Shown here: positions 27,232 through 35,549 of the stretch, in pieces | Layout of the letters: the number at the start of each line of letters is the position of its first letter | Numbering within the stretch: position 1 is the stretch's first letter | Assembly (NCBI RefSeq): GCF_003719335.1 | Contig: NZ_RIAS01000003.1 | Coordinates: forward strand, 186,001 to 250,000 | Origin: Paenibacillus amylolyticus | GTDB taxonomy: Bacteria > Bacillota > Bacilli > Paenibacillales > Paenibacillaceae | Length of the DNA: 64,000 bases | Reading direction: 5' to 3' | Notes under the pieces: generated by a model | Databases searched by the model: none | What the model saw: the letters and a program-made list of their open reading frames with translations, nothing else | Told to the model about the DNA's origin: nothing | Made by a program: the position numbers and the translations under genes

Positions 27232-27267
27232 AAAAAAACCTCTGCCCGGATAAACGGGCAAAGGTTT
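27232..27267 (-). terminator. Terminator of the Gfo/Idh gene
   Basis: Minus strand AAACC-TT-TGCCCG, loop TTTATC, CGGGCA-GA-GGTTT, then a T tract. It lies 100 bp after the oxidoreductase stop. Confidence 0.8.
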
Positions 27268-27367
27268 AAGAAATCTGATTATTTTAGCATTACTCATTAT
27301 CATTACTTATTGGCTAAAAAGAAAACATTGCATCACAAAAACAGAACAATCTATTCAAGCTTCTCCG

Positions 27368-28456
27368 TTAATTATCGAAGTAAACTGCTTTGCCCGTATG
27401 TGCCGACTCGTAAATAGCTTCCAAAATCTGCGATACCACCAGCGCCTGTTTCGGTGTTACCACCGGCTCCAAATCTTTGTCGATCGCTTCGATCCATTTG
27501 CGCATCTCCACATCTGGTGCATTTTCGGACTGTCCTTCATAGAAGTCTACACCGCCAGAGCTGAGTTCAATTTCATTGGTATACAGACGGCTGAACTTCT
27601 CGCCATTGATACGCAGTCCGTTTTTCATGTCAGCGCCTGCCTCGGTACCACTCAGACTGCATTTAGCTTCGTCCACATCAAGCGAGTTCAGCGCCCAGCT
27701 GGATTCCAGCATGATCGTTGCCCCGTTTTGCATGACAATCATACCAAAGGCTGAATCCTCCACCGAGAACTTCTGTGGGTCCCACGGCCCCCAGGCATTC
27801 GCTGCATTTTCTCTTTGGGAGAGCTCATGATGCGTGGTGCCAAGTACCACTTTGGGCTGATAATTGTCCATCATCCATAAGGTTAGATCCAGTGCGTGTG
27901 TTCCAATGTCAATCAGCGGTCCGCCGCCTTGTTTCTCTTCATCCAGAAACACACCCCAAGTCGGTACGGCTCTTCTTCGAATCGCATGGGCTTTGGCAAA
28001 ATAAATCGAGCCTAGCTCGCCCGCTTCGCACAGTTGCTTTAAATACATGCTATCCTGACGGAATCGGTTGTTGTAACCGATCGTCAATTTTTTACCTGTG
28101 CGTTCCGCTGCTTCCAACATAAGCTGAGCTTCAGCTGCAGTCTTGGCCATCGGTTTTTCACACATGACATGTTTGCCAGCCTCCAGCGCCGCAATTGAAA
28201 TCTCCGCGTGGGAAATGTTAGGGGTAAGGACATGTACAATATCGAGTGACTCATCCTTCAGCAGTTCCTGATAATCCGTGTATATCTCAGCATCGCCAGA
28301 ACCATATTGTTTCTTCGCCTCTGCGGCACGTTCCTCCTCAATGTCACAGAAAGCAACCAGTTCAACGTTTTCCAGCTTACTCAGACTTGGCAGATGTTTG
28401 CCATTTGCGATCCCGCCACAGCCAATAATTCCAATACGATACACTTTACTCATCAT
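27368..28456 (-). CDS. Gfo/Idh/MocA family NAD(P)-dependent oxidoreductase
   Basis: 362 residues. The Rossmann start is YRIGIIGCGGIANGKHLPSL, then HVLTPNISHAEIS and the signature segment HVMCEKPMAKTAAEAQ, with the catalytic lysine and histidine region of GFO dehydrogenases (GGGPLIDIGTHALDL). It should oxidise or reduce a sugar or inositol with NAD(P). It is 9 bp downstream of the AraC regulator, so the two form one transcriptional unit. Substrate unknown; close family members act on glucose, scyllo-inositol or sugar acids. Confidence 0.9.
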   Translation of the reverse strand: MMSKVYRIGIIGCGGIANGKHLPSLSKLENVELVAFCDIEEERAAEAKKQYGSGDAEIYTDYQELLKDESLDIVHVLTPNISHAEISIAALEAGKHVMCEKPMAKTAAEAQLMLEAAERTGKKLTIGYNNRFRQDSMYLKQLCEAGELGSIYFAKAHAIRRRAVPTWGVFLDEEKQGGGPLIDIGTHALDLTLWMMDNYQPKVVLGTTHHELSQRENAANAWGPWDPQKFSVEDSAFGMIVMQNGATIMLESSWALNSLDVDEAKCSLSGTEAGADMKNGLRINGEKFSRLYTNEIELSSGGVDFYEGQSENAPDVEMRKWIEAIDKDLEPVVTPKQALVVSQILEAIYESAHTGKAVYFDN

Positions 28457-28465
28457 AAGTCACCC

Positions 28466-29389
28466 TCACTTTAGTATTGGTTGTTTCATTTTGCGAAAAG
28501 CTGATGGGGTCATCCCGAGGCGTTTTCGAAACACAGCATGTAAATAGTTGGCGTTGTTAAAGCCAGAGCCAACCGCAATCTGCTCAATGGACACGTTGCT
28601 TTCCTGTAAATTACGACACACCGCACGCAGGCGAATATCCTCCAGCACACGGCTGAACGGCATATCAGGCTGTACCTGATAAAAAATGCGCTGCAACTGG
28701 CGGCTGCTGATGTGAAGCTTCTCGGCGACATGCTCCAGCGTCACGACAGAAGCATGATTAGCTTCCAAGTACTGTACGGCATATTCATATCGATACACTG
28801 TCATATCCCTTACAGGGGCTTCAGCTCGAATTCCGCCAGTATCGTAAGCGCGAACCGTTTTTAATAAAATGCTAATTACCAGCTGCTTAATCGAGGTATA
28901 ATATCCGACCATCTTGTGGTCACATGCTTCATATGCTTCGAGAAAACAGAGCATCGCACGGTGATAATCCTGAACCGGGGTATGCGGAAGTGTTTTTAGT
29001 TTTTCAATGGTCTCTTCCGATTCCGCCACTTCCCATGGATCGACATGCTCTCGTGGTTTATGCACGATATCCACATGAAGACACAGCTCATCCATGTCCT
29101 GCTCGGCATCGGCTTCCTGATAATGAACAACCCCAGGTCCGGTCAGATACAACAGCCCTTCCGATAGTGCATGGGACTGATCATCAATAACAACCTTGCC
29201 TTTGCCTCTAGGGATCAGATGAAACTCATACTCCGCATGGTTATGAAAATCAACAATCCGCCCCGCTGGAAACGTCGTTAGATGAAATCGCAGCACACGA
29301 ATCTCGTAATGCCCCCATACCACGGTAATATCAAGCCGCTCCAGGAGATCCTGCCGATCAAGCATTTTCTCATACGGATACAGACTCAA
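28466..29389 (-). CDS. AraC-family transcriptional regulator with cupin sensor
   Basis: 307 residues. The cupin domain contains HNHAEYEFHLIPRGKGKVVID. The C-terminal helix-turn-helix pair is VTLEHVAEKLHISSRQLQRIFYQV and VSIEQIAVGSGFNNANYLHAVFRKRLGMTPSAFRK. It should bind a sugar-like ligand and control the downstream oxidoreductase. Its 5' leader starts 35 bp from one end of the MITE-like element. Confidence 0.9.
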   Translation of the reverse strand: MSLYPYEKMLDRQDLLERLDITVVWGHYEIRVLRFHLTTFPAGRIVDFHNHAEYEFHLIPRGKGKVVIDDQSHALSEGLLYLTGPGVVHYQEADAEQDMDELCLHVDIVHKPREHVDPWEVAESEETIEKLKTLPHTPVQDYHRAMLCFLEAYEACDHKMVGYYTSIKQLVISILLKTVRAYDTGGIRAEAPVRDMTVYRYEYAVQYLEANHASVVTLEHVAEKLHISSRQLQRIFYQVQPDMPFSRVLEDIRLRAVCRNLQESNVSIEQIAVGSGFNNANYLHAVFRKRLGMTPSAFRKMKQPILK

Positions 29390-29423
29390 GATGCCTTCCT
29401 CCTTAACGCTTTACAGGAAGAAT

Positions 29424-29658
29424 TTATATAAGTTGAACTAACAAATTTTACACAGTCCACTCCGATGACAGAATAACCTTTCAATCGCTGTTATCCCCAG
29501 ATTTTTTTGATTCCCTTTTATAAAGGGAAAAATCCGGTGATAAAGGCGAAGCGTATGCTTCCGATGCTAGCTTTCTTTCAGAAAGCTTTTTGCTTCGCTT
29601 TTTCAGGTTTTTTCTGTCCTCTCCGTTAACGTGTAAATAAACAGTTCAACTTATATAA
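29424..29658. mobile_element. MITE-like element with 16-bp terminal inverted repeats
   Basis: The ends TTATATAAGTTGAACT (29424-29439) and AGTTCAACTTATATAA (29643-29658) are exact inverted repeats. The 203 bp between them hold no gene but fold into two hairpins: TTATC...AGATTT pairing with AAATCC...GATAA around CCCTTTTATAAAGGG, and a second with GCGAAGC pairing with GCTTCGC around AGCTTTCT-TTC-AGAAAGCT. This is the shape of a miniature inverted-repeat transposable element or dispersed palindromic repeat. No transposase and no clear target duplication are seen, and only this copy is present in the window. Confidence 0.6.
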
Positions 29659-29685
29659 TCCAATCTATCCTGTCTAGCTTGATAT

Positions 29686-30690
29686 CTAATTTTGCAACTC
29701 GGTCAGCGCAATTCGTCTACCTTCCTTCGCTGAGCGGTTAGCCGCTTCCATCAACCGGGTCAATTCCAGCGCCATGTTGATGTTTGCGCTGTCCTCGGTA
29801 TCATTTTGAATGTGACCTACCCATTGATTGAATGCGCTTTCTACATTTTCTGCAACAGGAAGTTCGGTCCAATCCGTATACTGTCCTTCTGCTGCTTTCG
29901 TACGGATCAACAATGTGGACTCAGGTGTTCCATACAACAACGTACCCTCTGTACCATGGACTTCAATGGTAAACGGCGAGTGACTGTTCACAAATCCCGC
30001 TTCCACTACCCCGATAGCTCCTGACGATGTAGAGAGTGTTGCCACTGCATTATCCTCAACTTCTTTACCTGTAATATAACCAAAGTTTGCGCTCACATCG
30101 GTAATTTCCTGATTGAGAAACAATCGCGTTAAATACATCGGGTGACAGCCCAGATCAATCAGTGCTCCGCCCTGGCAGTCATGCAGATTATAGAAATGTT
30201 GCGGCAGCCAGTCTGTGATGGCTCCATCATGCGATAATCGTGCCCTCACGTATGTAACTTGACCGATTAATCCACGCTCAAGCACGTCTTGAATGGTGAG
30301 CGTATATCCAGCATATAAGCGCGGAAGAGAAACGGTCATTTTAACTCCGTTGGCCTGAACCTCTCTCAGAATAACATTAGACTCCGCTTGTGTAGCGGCA
30401 ATGACTTTTTCGGTAAAAATATGTTTCCCCGCCTTGGCAGCAGCCGTAACCACCTCTTCATGGAGACGTGTAGGCGCATCCACAATTACCGCATCAATGT
30501 CGTCTTGTGCCAGCATATCCGCAAGCGATTCATAAAAGGGCACGTTCAAGCGGTCAGCGGCTTCCTGCCCACGCTTCGGGTCTTCGTCCCACACAGCGGC
30601 GATCACTGTATCCTCATGTTCCTGCGCTTGCTTGATGTAGTCCCATGCATGTACATGCCACAAACTGATTTTTCCAATTCGAATGGTCAC
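29686..30690 (-). CDS. Gfo/Idh/MocA family oxidoreductase
   Basis: 334 residues. N-terminal IGKISLWHVHAWDYIKQAQEH is an altered dinucleotide-binding start (the usual GxGxxG is replaced by SLWHVHAW), followed by IDAVIVDAPTRLHEEVVTAAAKAGKHIFTEKVIA and GGALIDLGCHPMYLTRLF, the catalytic region of the family. The lost glycine turn could change cofactor binding. The start is a GTG at 30690 behind a GGGGGGAAG site. It is 259 bp downstream of the GH38 gene with a terminator between, so it may be a separate unit; a role in mannoside catabolism is only suggested by position. Confidence 0.8.
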   Translation of the reverse strand: MTIRIGKISLWHVHAWDYIKQAQEHEDTVIAAVWDEDPKRGQEAADRLNVPFYESLADMLAQDDIDAVIVDAPTRLHEEVVTAAAKAGKHIFTEKVIAATQAESNVILREVQANGVKMTVSLPRLYAGYTLTIQDVLERGLIGQVTYVRARLSHDGAITDWLPQHFYNLHDCQGGALIDLGCHPMYLTRLFLNQEITDVSANFGYITGKEVEDNAVATLSTSSGAIGVVEAGFVNSHSPFTIEVHGTEGTLLYGTPESTLLIRTKAAEGQYTDWTELPVAENVESAFNQWVGHIQNDTEDSANINMALELTRLMEAANRSAKEGRRIALTELQN

Positions 30691-30858
30691 GGATGTCTTC
30701 CCCCCATAGTATATAATATTCTGACAACGTACCTATAAGGTATCACATGATTTATTTATTTTTAATCGAAACTCACGACAATTATTATATAAAATTACGA
30801 CATATAATACTGCTGAAATATCGAAGTTGTACTTACCCCTCATTCTCCCAAAACATGA

Positions 30859-30882
30859 AAAAGCCGCTCACAGGCGGCTTTT
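30859..30882 (-). terminator. Terminator of the alpha-mannoside operon
   Basis: AAAAGCCGC and GCGGCTTTT form a stem with a short loop just after the GH38 stop. On the minus strand it is followed by a short T tract. Confidence 0.7.
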
Positions 30883-30949
30883 CCTCTAACGTTTAACACT
30901 TTAAACTCCAAACTCGAAACTTCAGCTGACTCTATTCATTAATTCTGTA

Positions 30950-33754
30950 TCACACAAGCTCGTAACCTTGTGTAACAATTTTATATCCCGCTACCGTCCG
31001 ATGATTATTTTCAAGCGCACCCTTCACCCGCTCTAGCACATCACTCTCATAAGTGAAAACACACTCGAAGCCAGTCTGTACATGCAACTCAGCCGGATCA
31101 GCACTCAAGTTGAACCAACGTGCAATCACATCTCCTGTTTCTTCTGCAATCTTTAATGTGGAAAACGCCAGCGTTGAATTCTCGGCTTGCCAGTCCAGCC
31201 ACTGTTTGCTCAGTGGTAATTTCAGTTGGCCATCATTCATTCCATTTACAGGCTGCGCTTCTTTTTCATACGTATAAGCCAGTGCCCCGAGCTGCACCGT
31301 CGTCCACGGGATAGGATACGTGTATGCACTTGCACAAGCACCTGATTTCGCTGCATCGCCTGCAAATGGAATAATAGCATACTCCACCGACTGAGGTCCC
31401 AAACATTGAGCCTCCGGTGTCTCGAATACACCCCAATCTCCCAGTTCGGATGAAGCTCGGAGCAGCGTAACCGCAATTGTACTTCCTGCAGTTTCCTGCA
31501 AAATCTCATATTCATTGAGCCCTTTGTTCGCGATCATCAGCCCAGCGCTCCCATCCGTCACATGAACAAATGTTTGCTGATGCTGTGCATTACTCGGATT
31601 CACCCACTCCTTCGCCGGAATGTTTGGTCGTTTGGCGACTTCAAAGATGGAATCGGCATAATGATTGTCCGTGACCAGACCGGATGGGAAAAGCGCACGC
31701 AGACGATGATCCTTCGCCTGATTGTTAAATTCGGTCTTTACCTTGATCACGTCACTGCCTGCTTCCAGTGTATATGTTGTTGTGATCGTGAGAGGAACGG
31801 TATCCTGAACACGTTGAGCCTTACGCTCCGTGAAAGGAACCATGTAACGCTTCTCCCGTTCAAACAACTCATCTGCCCCGGCCGGAATGTTCCAACGCAG
31901 CACGCTTTCCATTACGGCACGATAAGGGGAATGCTCCACAAGACGTAGCTCCGCCTTGAGTTGTTTAGTGGATAACGCTTGCTCACCTTCAGGCTGACGG
32001 TACACATATTCGTTGCCGATATCCCCGGTATTTTCGTAGACGTTCAGTCCGTGATATTCTGTTCCCGAGCGTTTATCGAGCAGTGTGATCGTGCCATTCT
32101 GCCCCACACTCACTCGCAAATATTCATTTTCCATCATGTTCGCTTCAATCTCAACGTTAACTTCAACGCCAGCCGCCAATCTTTCTTCCTTTTCCCCGAC
32201 TGGAACCAGACCATACGTCTGATAACCCAGTGCAGGAACATTCTTCGCCTGGAAAATCACCTTAACCTTACGTGCCATATATGGCTGACGGAAGCGATCT
32301 TTCGGAAGCTCGTAACCGAAATGAACACCCAGATCAAGGATTTCGGCTACGTATATATTGCCTTCTGCATCGATCACTTGATATGTCGGCAGCACGACTT
32401 CCTCCAATTTGCGCGCAAGAGCCTCGGGATTCGGACCTTCCGGGAAAAAGGATTTATCTACGATCAATTCTTTCTCTATGATACCGCTTCGCATCCACCC
32501 AGCCGTATTAAACACGGTGAACAACACCGCATCCTCGGCCCAAGCTTCGGCATTCTGTACCTCAATGGAATCCGCAATGGCTTGCGACGTCTGGGATACC
32601 AGCTTCTCGGCGAGTTGCCTGCTCTTGGCAAACCGGGTTACCATCTCCCGATGCACCTCATCTACACTACAGCCACAGATGCTGTCATGAGGATGATTCT
32701 GCATAAGCATCTTCCAGGCATGGGTAAGCAGATGATGCGGGTAATCTTTAACCCCGACTACATGGGCCATGGCCGCCAGGGGCTCTGCAACTTTTTCCAA
32801 TAACGTCTGACCTTGCTGGTTTAACTGTTTCAGATACACGCGTGCAGAGGCCGTATTCACCAGTGTTCCCCATCCGTCCGTATGCTGACTGCGAAGTTCC
32901 CCTTCAATTGTTGCCAGATGATCGGGCACCTGCTGCGATACCGCCTCGACGTAGTCATCAAAGTTGGAGTGTACAAATTTCACTTCAGGGTACAGCTTCG
33001 AAGCGGTACGAAGTGCCTCAGGCAGATCCGTCTGAATAGGCTGATGATCGCATCCATTCATGAAAAGCAAATGGGGTGTTGATGCGAATTTCTCAGCATC
33101 CTGCAGATTTTTGTCCCAGTATACTCGTGCTTTCTCTGGGTCTACAGGTACTTCCATCCCGTTACAATACCAATTGGCAAACAGAATACCGAGCACTTCC
33201 GAACCGTCCGGGGAACGCCAGATCATCTCTGAGTAAGGAGATTCATAAGCTTCTGCATCTACAACAGCGTTGTTGAATCCGGTAGGTTTCACCCCGCGCC
33301 CAAAGATCGCATTCTGGATATCGGCCTGCTCTAAAATCTGCGGGGCTTGTCCCATATTGCCGAACGAATCCGGGAAATACCCGGTTTTGGAGATGATTCC
33401 AAAAGGTTTGGCGTCCCGATGCCCAATGAGCAGATTGCGCAGGTTAGCCTCACTACTCGTCAGAAACTCATCCTGGAGCACATACCATGGGCCAAATTGA
33501 ATACGCCCCTCCCGAATGTAACGATCCAGCCGCTCTTGCTGGTCTGGCCGAACTTGTAAATAATCTTCCCGAATGATGGTCTGTCCGTCGAGATGAAAGT
33601 ACCGATATTCCGGGTCCCGGTCGAGTGTATCCAGCAGCTTGTCCATCAGTTCAACCAGTAACACATGATGATGCTCGTATGGCATATACCATTCCCGATC
33701 CCAATGCGTGTGTGAGATCAGATGCGCTGTTTTTTGATTCGTCGTATTCGTCAT
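30950..33754 (-). CDS. GH38 alpha-mannosidase
   Basis: 934 residues, the typical length for bacterial GH38. The zinc-binding HTHWDREW (His17 and Asp19) and the nucleophile Asp129 in GYFPDSFGNMGQ are present, followed by HDSICGCSVDEVHREM and large beta-sandwich domains. It releases mannose from alpha-mannosides. No signal peptide: it acts in the cytoplasm on sugars taken up by the ABC importer encoded just upstream. Twelve bp separate it from the MalG-type permease gene. Together with GH125 it covers alpha-1,6- and other alpha-mannosyl links. An AGGAGGATAC site precedes the ATG. Confidence 0.93.
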   Translation of the reverse strand: MTNTTNQKTAHLISHTHWDREWYMPYEHHHVLLVELMDKLLDTLDRDPEYRYFHLDGQTIIREDYLQVRPDQQERLDRYIREGRIQFGPWYVLQDEFLTSSEANLRNLLIGHRDAKPFGIISKTGYFPDSFGNMGQAPQILEQADIQNAIFGRGVKPTGFNNAVVDAEAYESPYSEMIWRSPDGSEVLGILFANWYCNGMEVPVDPEKARVYWDKNLQDAEKFASTPHLLFMNGCDHQPIQTDLPEALRTASKLYPEVKFVHSNFDDYVEAVSQQVPDHLATIEGELRSQHTDGWGTLVNTASARVYLKQLNQQGQTLLEKVAEPLAAMAHVVGVKDYPHHLLTHAWKMLMQNHPHDSICGCSVDEVHREMVTRFAKSRQLAEKLVSQTSQAIADSIEVQNAEAWAEDAVLFTVFNTAGWMRSGIIEKELIVDKSFFPEGPNPEALARKLEEVVLPTYQVIDAEGNIYVAEILDLGVHFGYELPKDRFRQPYMARKVKVIFQAKNVPALGYQTYGLVPVGEKEERLAAGVEVNVEIEANMMENEYLRVSVGQNGTITLLDKRSGTEYHGLNVYENTGDIGNEYVYRQPEGEQALSTKQLKAELRLVEHSPYRAVMESVLRWNIPAGADELFEREKRYMVPFTERKAQRVQDTVPLTITTTYTLEAGSDVIKVKTEFNNQAKDHRLRALFPSGLVTDNHYADSIFEVAKRPNIPAKEWVNPSNAQHQQTFVHVTDGSAGLMIANKGLNEYEILQETAGSTIAVTLLRASSELGDWGVFETPEAQCLGPQSVEYAIIPFAGDAAKSGACASAYTYPIPWTTVQLGALAYTYEKEAQPVNGMNDGQLKLPLSKQWLDWQAENSTLAFSTLKIAEETGDVIARWFNLSADPAELHVQTGFECVFTYESDVLERVKGALENNHRTVAGYKIVTQGYELV

Positions 33755-33766
33755 ATGTGTATCCTC

Positions 33767-34594
33767 CTATCCTTTTGTCGCTCCACCCATACTAAATCCT
33801 TTGGACATATAACGTTGGGAGAAAATATAGAGTACTACCGAAGGCATCGTGTATAACATCGAAAATGCGGCCAATCTGCCGTATTCCACCATGCCATGAC
33901 TGCCGAAGAATTGGTAAATCGTGACCGATGCCGGGAGTTTCTCCGGGGTTTGAAGCAAAATGTAAGGTACAAAAAAGTTGCCCCAGCTGCCTGAAAAAGT
34001 AAAGATCGCGATGGTTGCGATGCCTGGCAGCATCAGCGGAGCAACAATGCTTCGCAAGCCTCTCCAGACCGATGCACCATCAATCCAAGCCGATTCTTCC
34101 AGATCGATCGGAACAGAATCCATGAAGTTTTTCATCATCCAGATGCCGTATGGAAGAGATGAAGCCGTCAGGAACAGCATCGTAGCAATGATGGAGTTCT
34201 GCATTTTGAAGAACAGAAACATCTGGAACACCGGCACCATCACAGCCGTAATCGGCAAAGCCGTCATAAACAGAATGGATAATAAAAAGCTTTTCTTAAA
34301 CCGCATCTCGTAGCGTGACAACGGATAGGCCGCCAGCACAGACACTGCGACAACAAGTGCCGCCTGCCCTCCTGACAGAATCAGACCTACCCCGAACGAG
34401 CGCAGATTACTTTCATCCCCAAGTACATCCTTGAAATTTTGCAGTGTCCACGTTGCAGGCATCTTGATGCCTTGCTGTGCGTTCGGATCAAAGGATGCCA
34501 GAATAATCCAAAGCAACGGCAATAAAAAACATAGACCGAGGAAAACCAGAATACCGTACTGGATTTTGCGTTGAATACCGTGTTTGACCATCAT
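33767..34594 (-). CDS. Carbohydrate ABC transporter permease (MalG-type)
   Basis: 275 residues with six hydrophobic segments. The N-terminal IILASFDPNAQQGIKMPATWTLQNFKDVLG and the EAA loop DLEESAWIDGASVWRGLRSIVAPLMLPG identify the MalG subfamily of sugar importers. It forms the channel with the MalF-type permease encoded upstream. Two adjacent ATG codons follow an AGGAGGTG site. The ATPase (MsmX-type, usually shared between sugar importers) is not in the window. Confidence 0.92.
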   Translation of the reverse strand: MMVKHGIQRKIQYGILVFLGLCFLLPLLWIILASFDPNAQQGIKMPATWTLQNFKDVLGDESNLRSFGVGLILSGGQAALVVAVSVLAAYPLSRYEMRFKKSFLLSILFMTALPITAVMVPVFQMFLFFKMQNSIIATMLFLTASSLPYGIWMMKNFMDSVPIDLEESAWIDGASVWRGLRSIVAPLMLPGIATIAIFTFSGSWGNFFVPYILLQTPEKLPASVTIYQFFGSHGMVEYGRLAAFSMLYTMPSVVLYIFSQRYMSKGFSMGGATKG

Positions 34595-34618
34595 AAGAAC
34601 ATGACACCTCCTTCATCG

Positions 34619-35485
34619 TTACACTTTTACTTTCATTGAACGGATGTAGAACAGGCTGGCGATAATGCCAATGAGCAGTAATACAAGAGAAATGGCTGTA
34701 CCGTATCCGAACTGGTAATTCACAAAAGCCTGGTTATACATAAATATAGGCAAAGTCTGCGTAGAGGTGCCCGGGCCACCGCCCGTCATCGTATAAATCA
34801 GGGTAAATACACCCAGTGTCTGCAAAGTAACCAGCATCATATTGGTAACGATGGAGCCTTTCACCATCGGAATGGTAATATGGCGAATAATCTGGAATCC
34901 GGTGGAACCGTCAATAATGGCTGCCTCTTCTACTTCCTTCGGAATATCATCCAGTGCAGACTGATAAACCATCATGGAAAAAGCCGTTCCGTGCCAGATA
35001 TTGGCGATAATGACACTCACCATGGGAAAACTGAACAGCCATGAGATCGGACTTACGCCGAACCAGCCCAGAATTTGGTTTAATGAACCATTGTCACTGA
35101 AAAAGGCTACCATACAAAATGCCACGACAATCTCGGGCGTGACCCAGCCAGCAATTACGATTATGCCGATGATCCGGCGGAAAGTTACATTTTTTTCTTT
35201 CATCAGTAAGGCAAGAATAAATCCGAGCACGACCTGACCGATCACTGCCGAGAAGATCAGAAATACCAGCGTACGCCATACACTGATCCGAAAGTCAGGG
35301 TCCTGAAACATGTTAATAAAGTTTTGGAATCCTACGAATTCCAGGCTTTTGGCTGCAGCACCAGTCAATGCCATATTGGTGAAGGCAAAGCAGATTGTGA
35401 GCACAATCGGCACAATAAAAAACACCAATAACAGCGTTACGGAAGGCATCAGAAACAGAAATGAGCCCGGGGCTTTTCTTTTCAT
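34619..35485 (-). CDS. Carbohydrate ABC transporter permease (MalF-type)
   Basis: 288 residues with six membrane segments. It begins with FLFLMPSVTLLLVFFIVPIVLT and carries the EAA loop DIPKEVEEAAIIDGSTGFQIIRHITIPMVKG, as in MalF/UgpA-type permeases. A GGAGAGTG site lies before the ATG. It lies 24 bp upstream of the MalG-type gene. Confidence 0.92.
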   Translation of the reverse strand: MKRKAPGSFLFLMPSVTLLLVFFIVPIVLTICFAFTNMALTGAAAKSLEFVGFQNFINMFQDPDFRISVWRTLVFLIFSAVIGQVVLGFILALLMKEKNVTFRRIIGIIVIAGWVTPEIVVAFCMVAFFSDNGSLNQILGWFGVSPISWLFSFPMVSVIIANIWHGTAFSMMVYQSALDDIPKEVEEAAIIDGSTGFQIIRHITIPMVKGSIVTNMMLVTLQTLGVFTLIYTMTGGGPGTSTQTLPIFMYNQAFVNYQFGYGTAISLVLLLIGIIASLFYIRSMKVKV

Positions 35486-35508
35486 ACGTCACTCTCCATT
35501 CGAACCGG

Positions 35509-35535
35509 AAAAAGGGGAGTTTTTCGCCCCCCCTC
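35509..35535 (-). terminator. Small hairpin between binding protein and permease genes
   Basis: On the minus strand a short GGGGCG/CTCCCC stem with an A-rich loop is followed by TTTTT. It may attenuate transcription into the permease genes. The stem is weak. Confidence 0.4.
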
Positions 35536-35549
35536 CGAATCTATCGATG

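Noticed and set aside
31979..32803. 274-codon open frame on the plus strand inside the GH38 gene
   Set aside because: It lies antisense to a gene with clear catalytic motifs, has no family features and no ribosome site; a shadow of codon bias.
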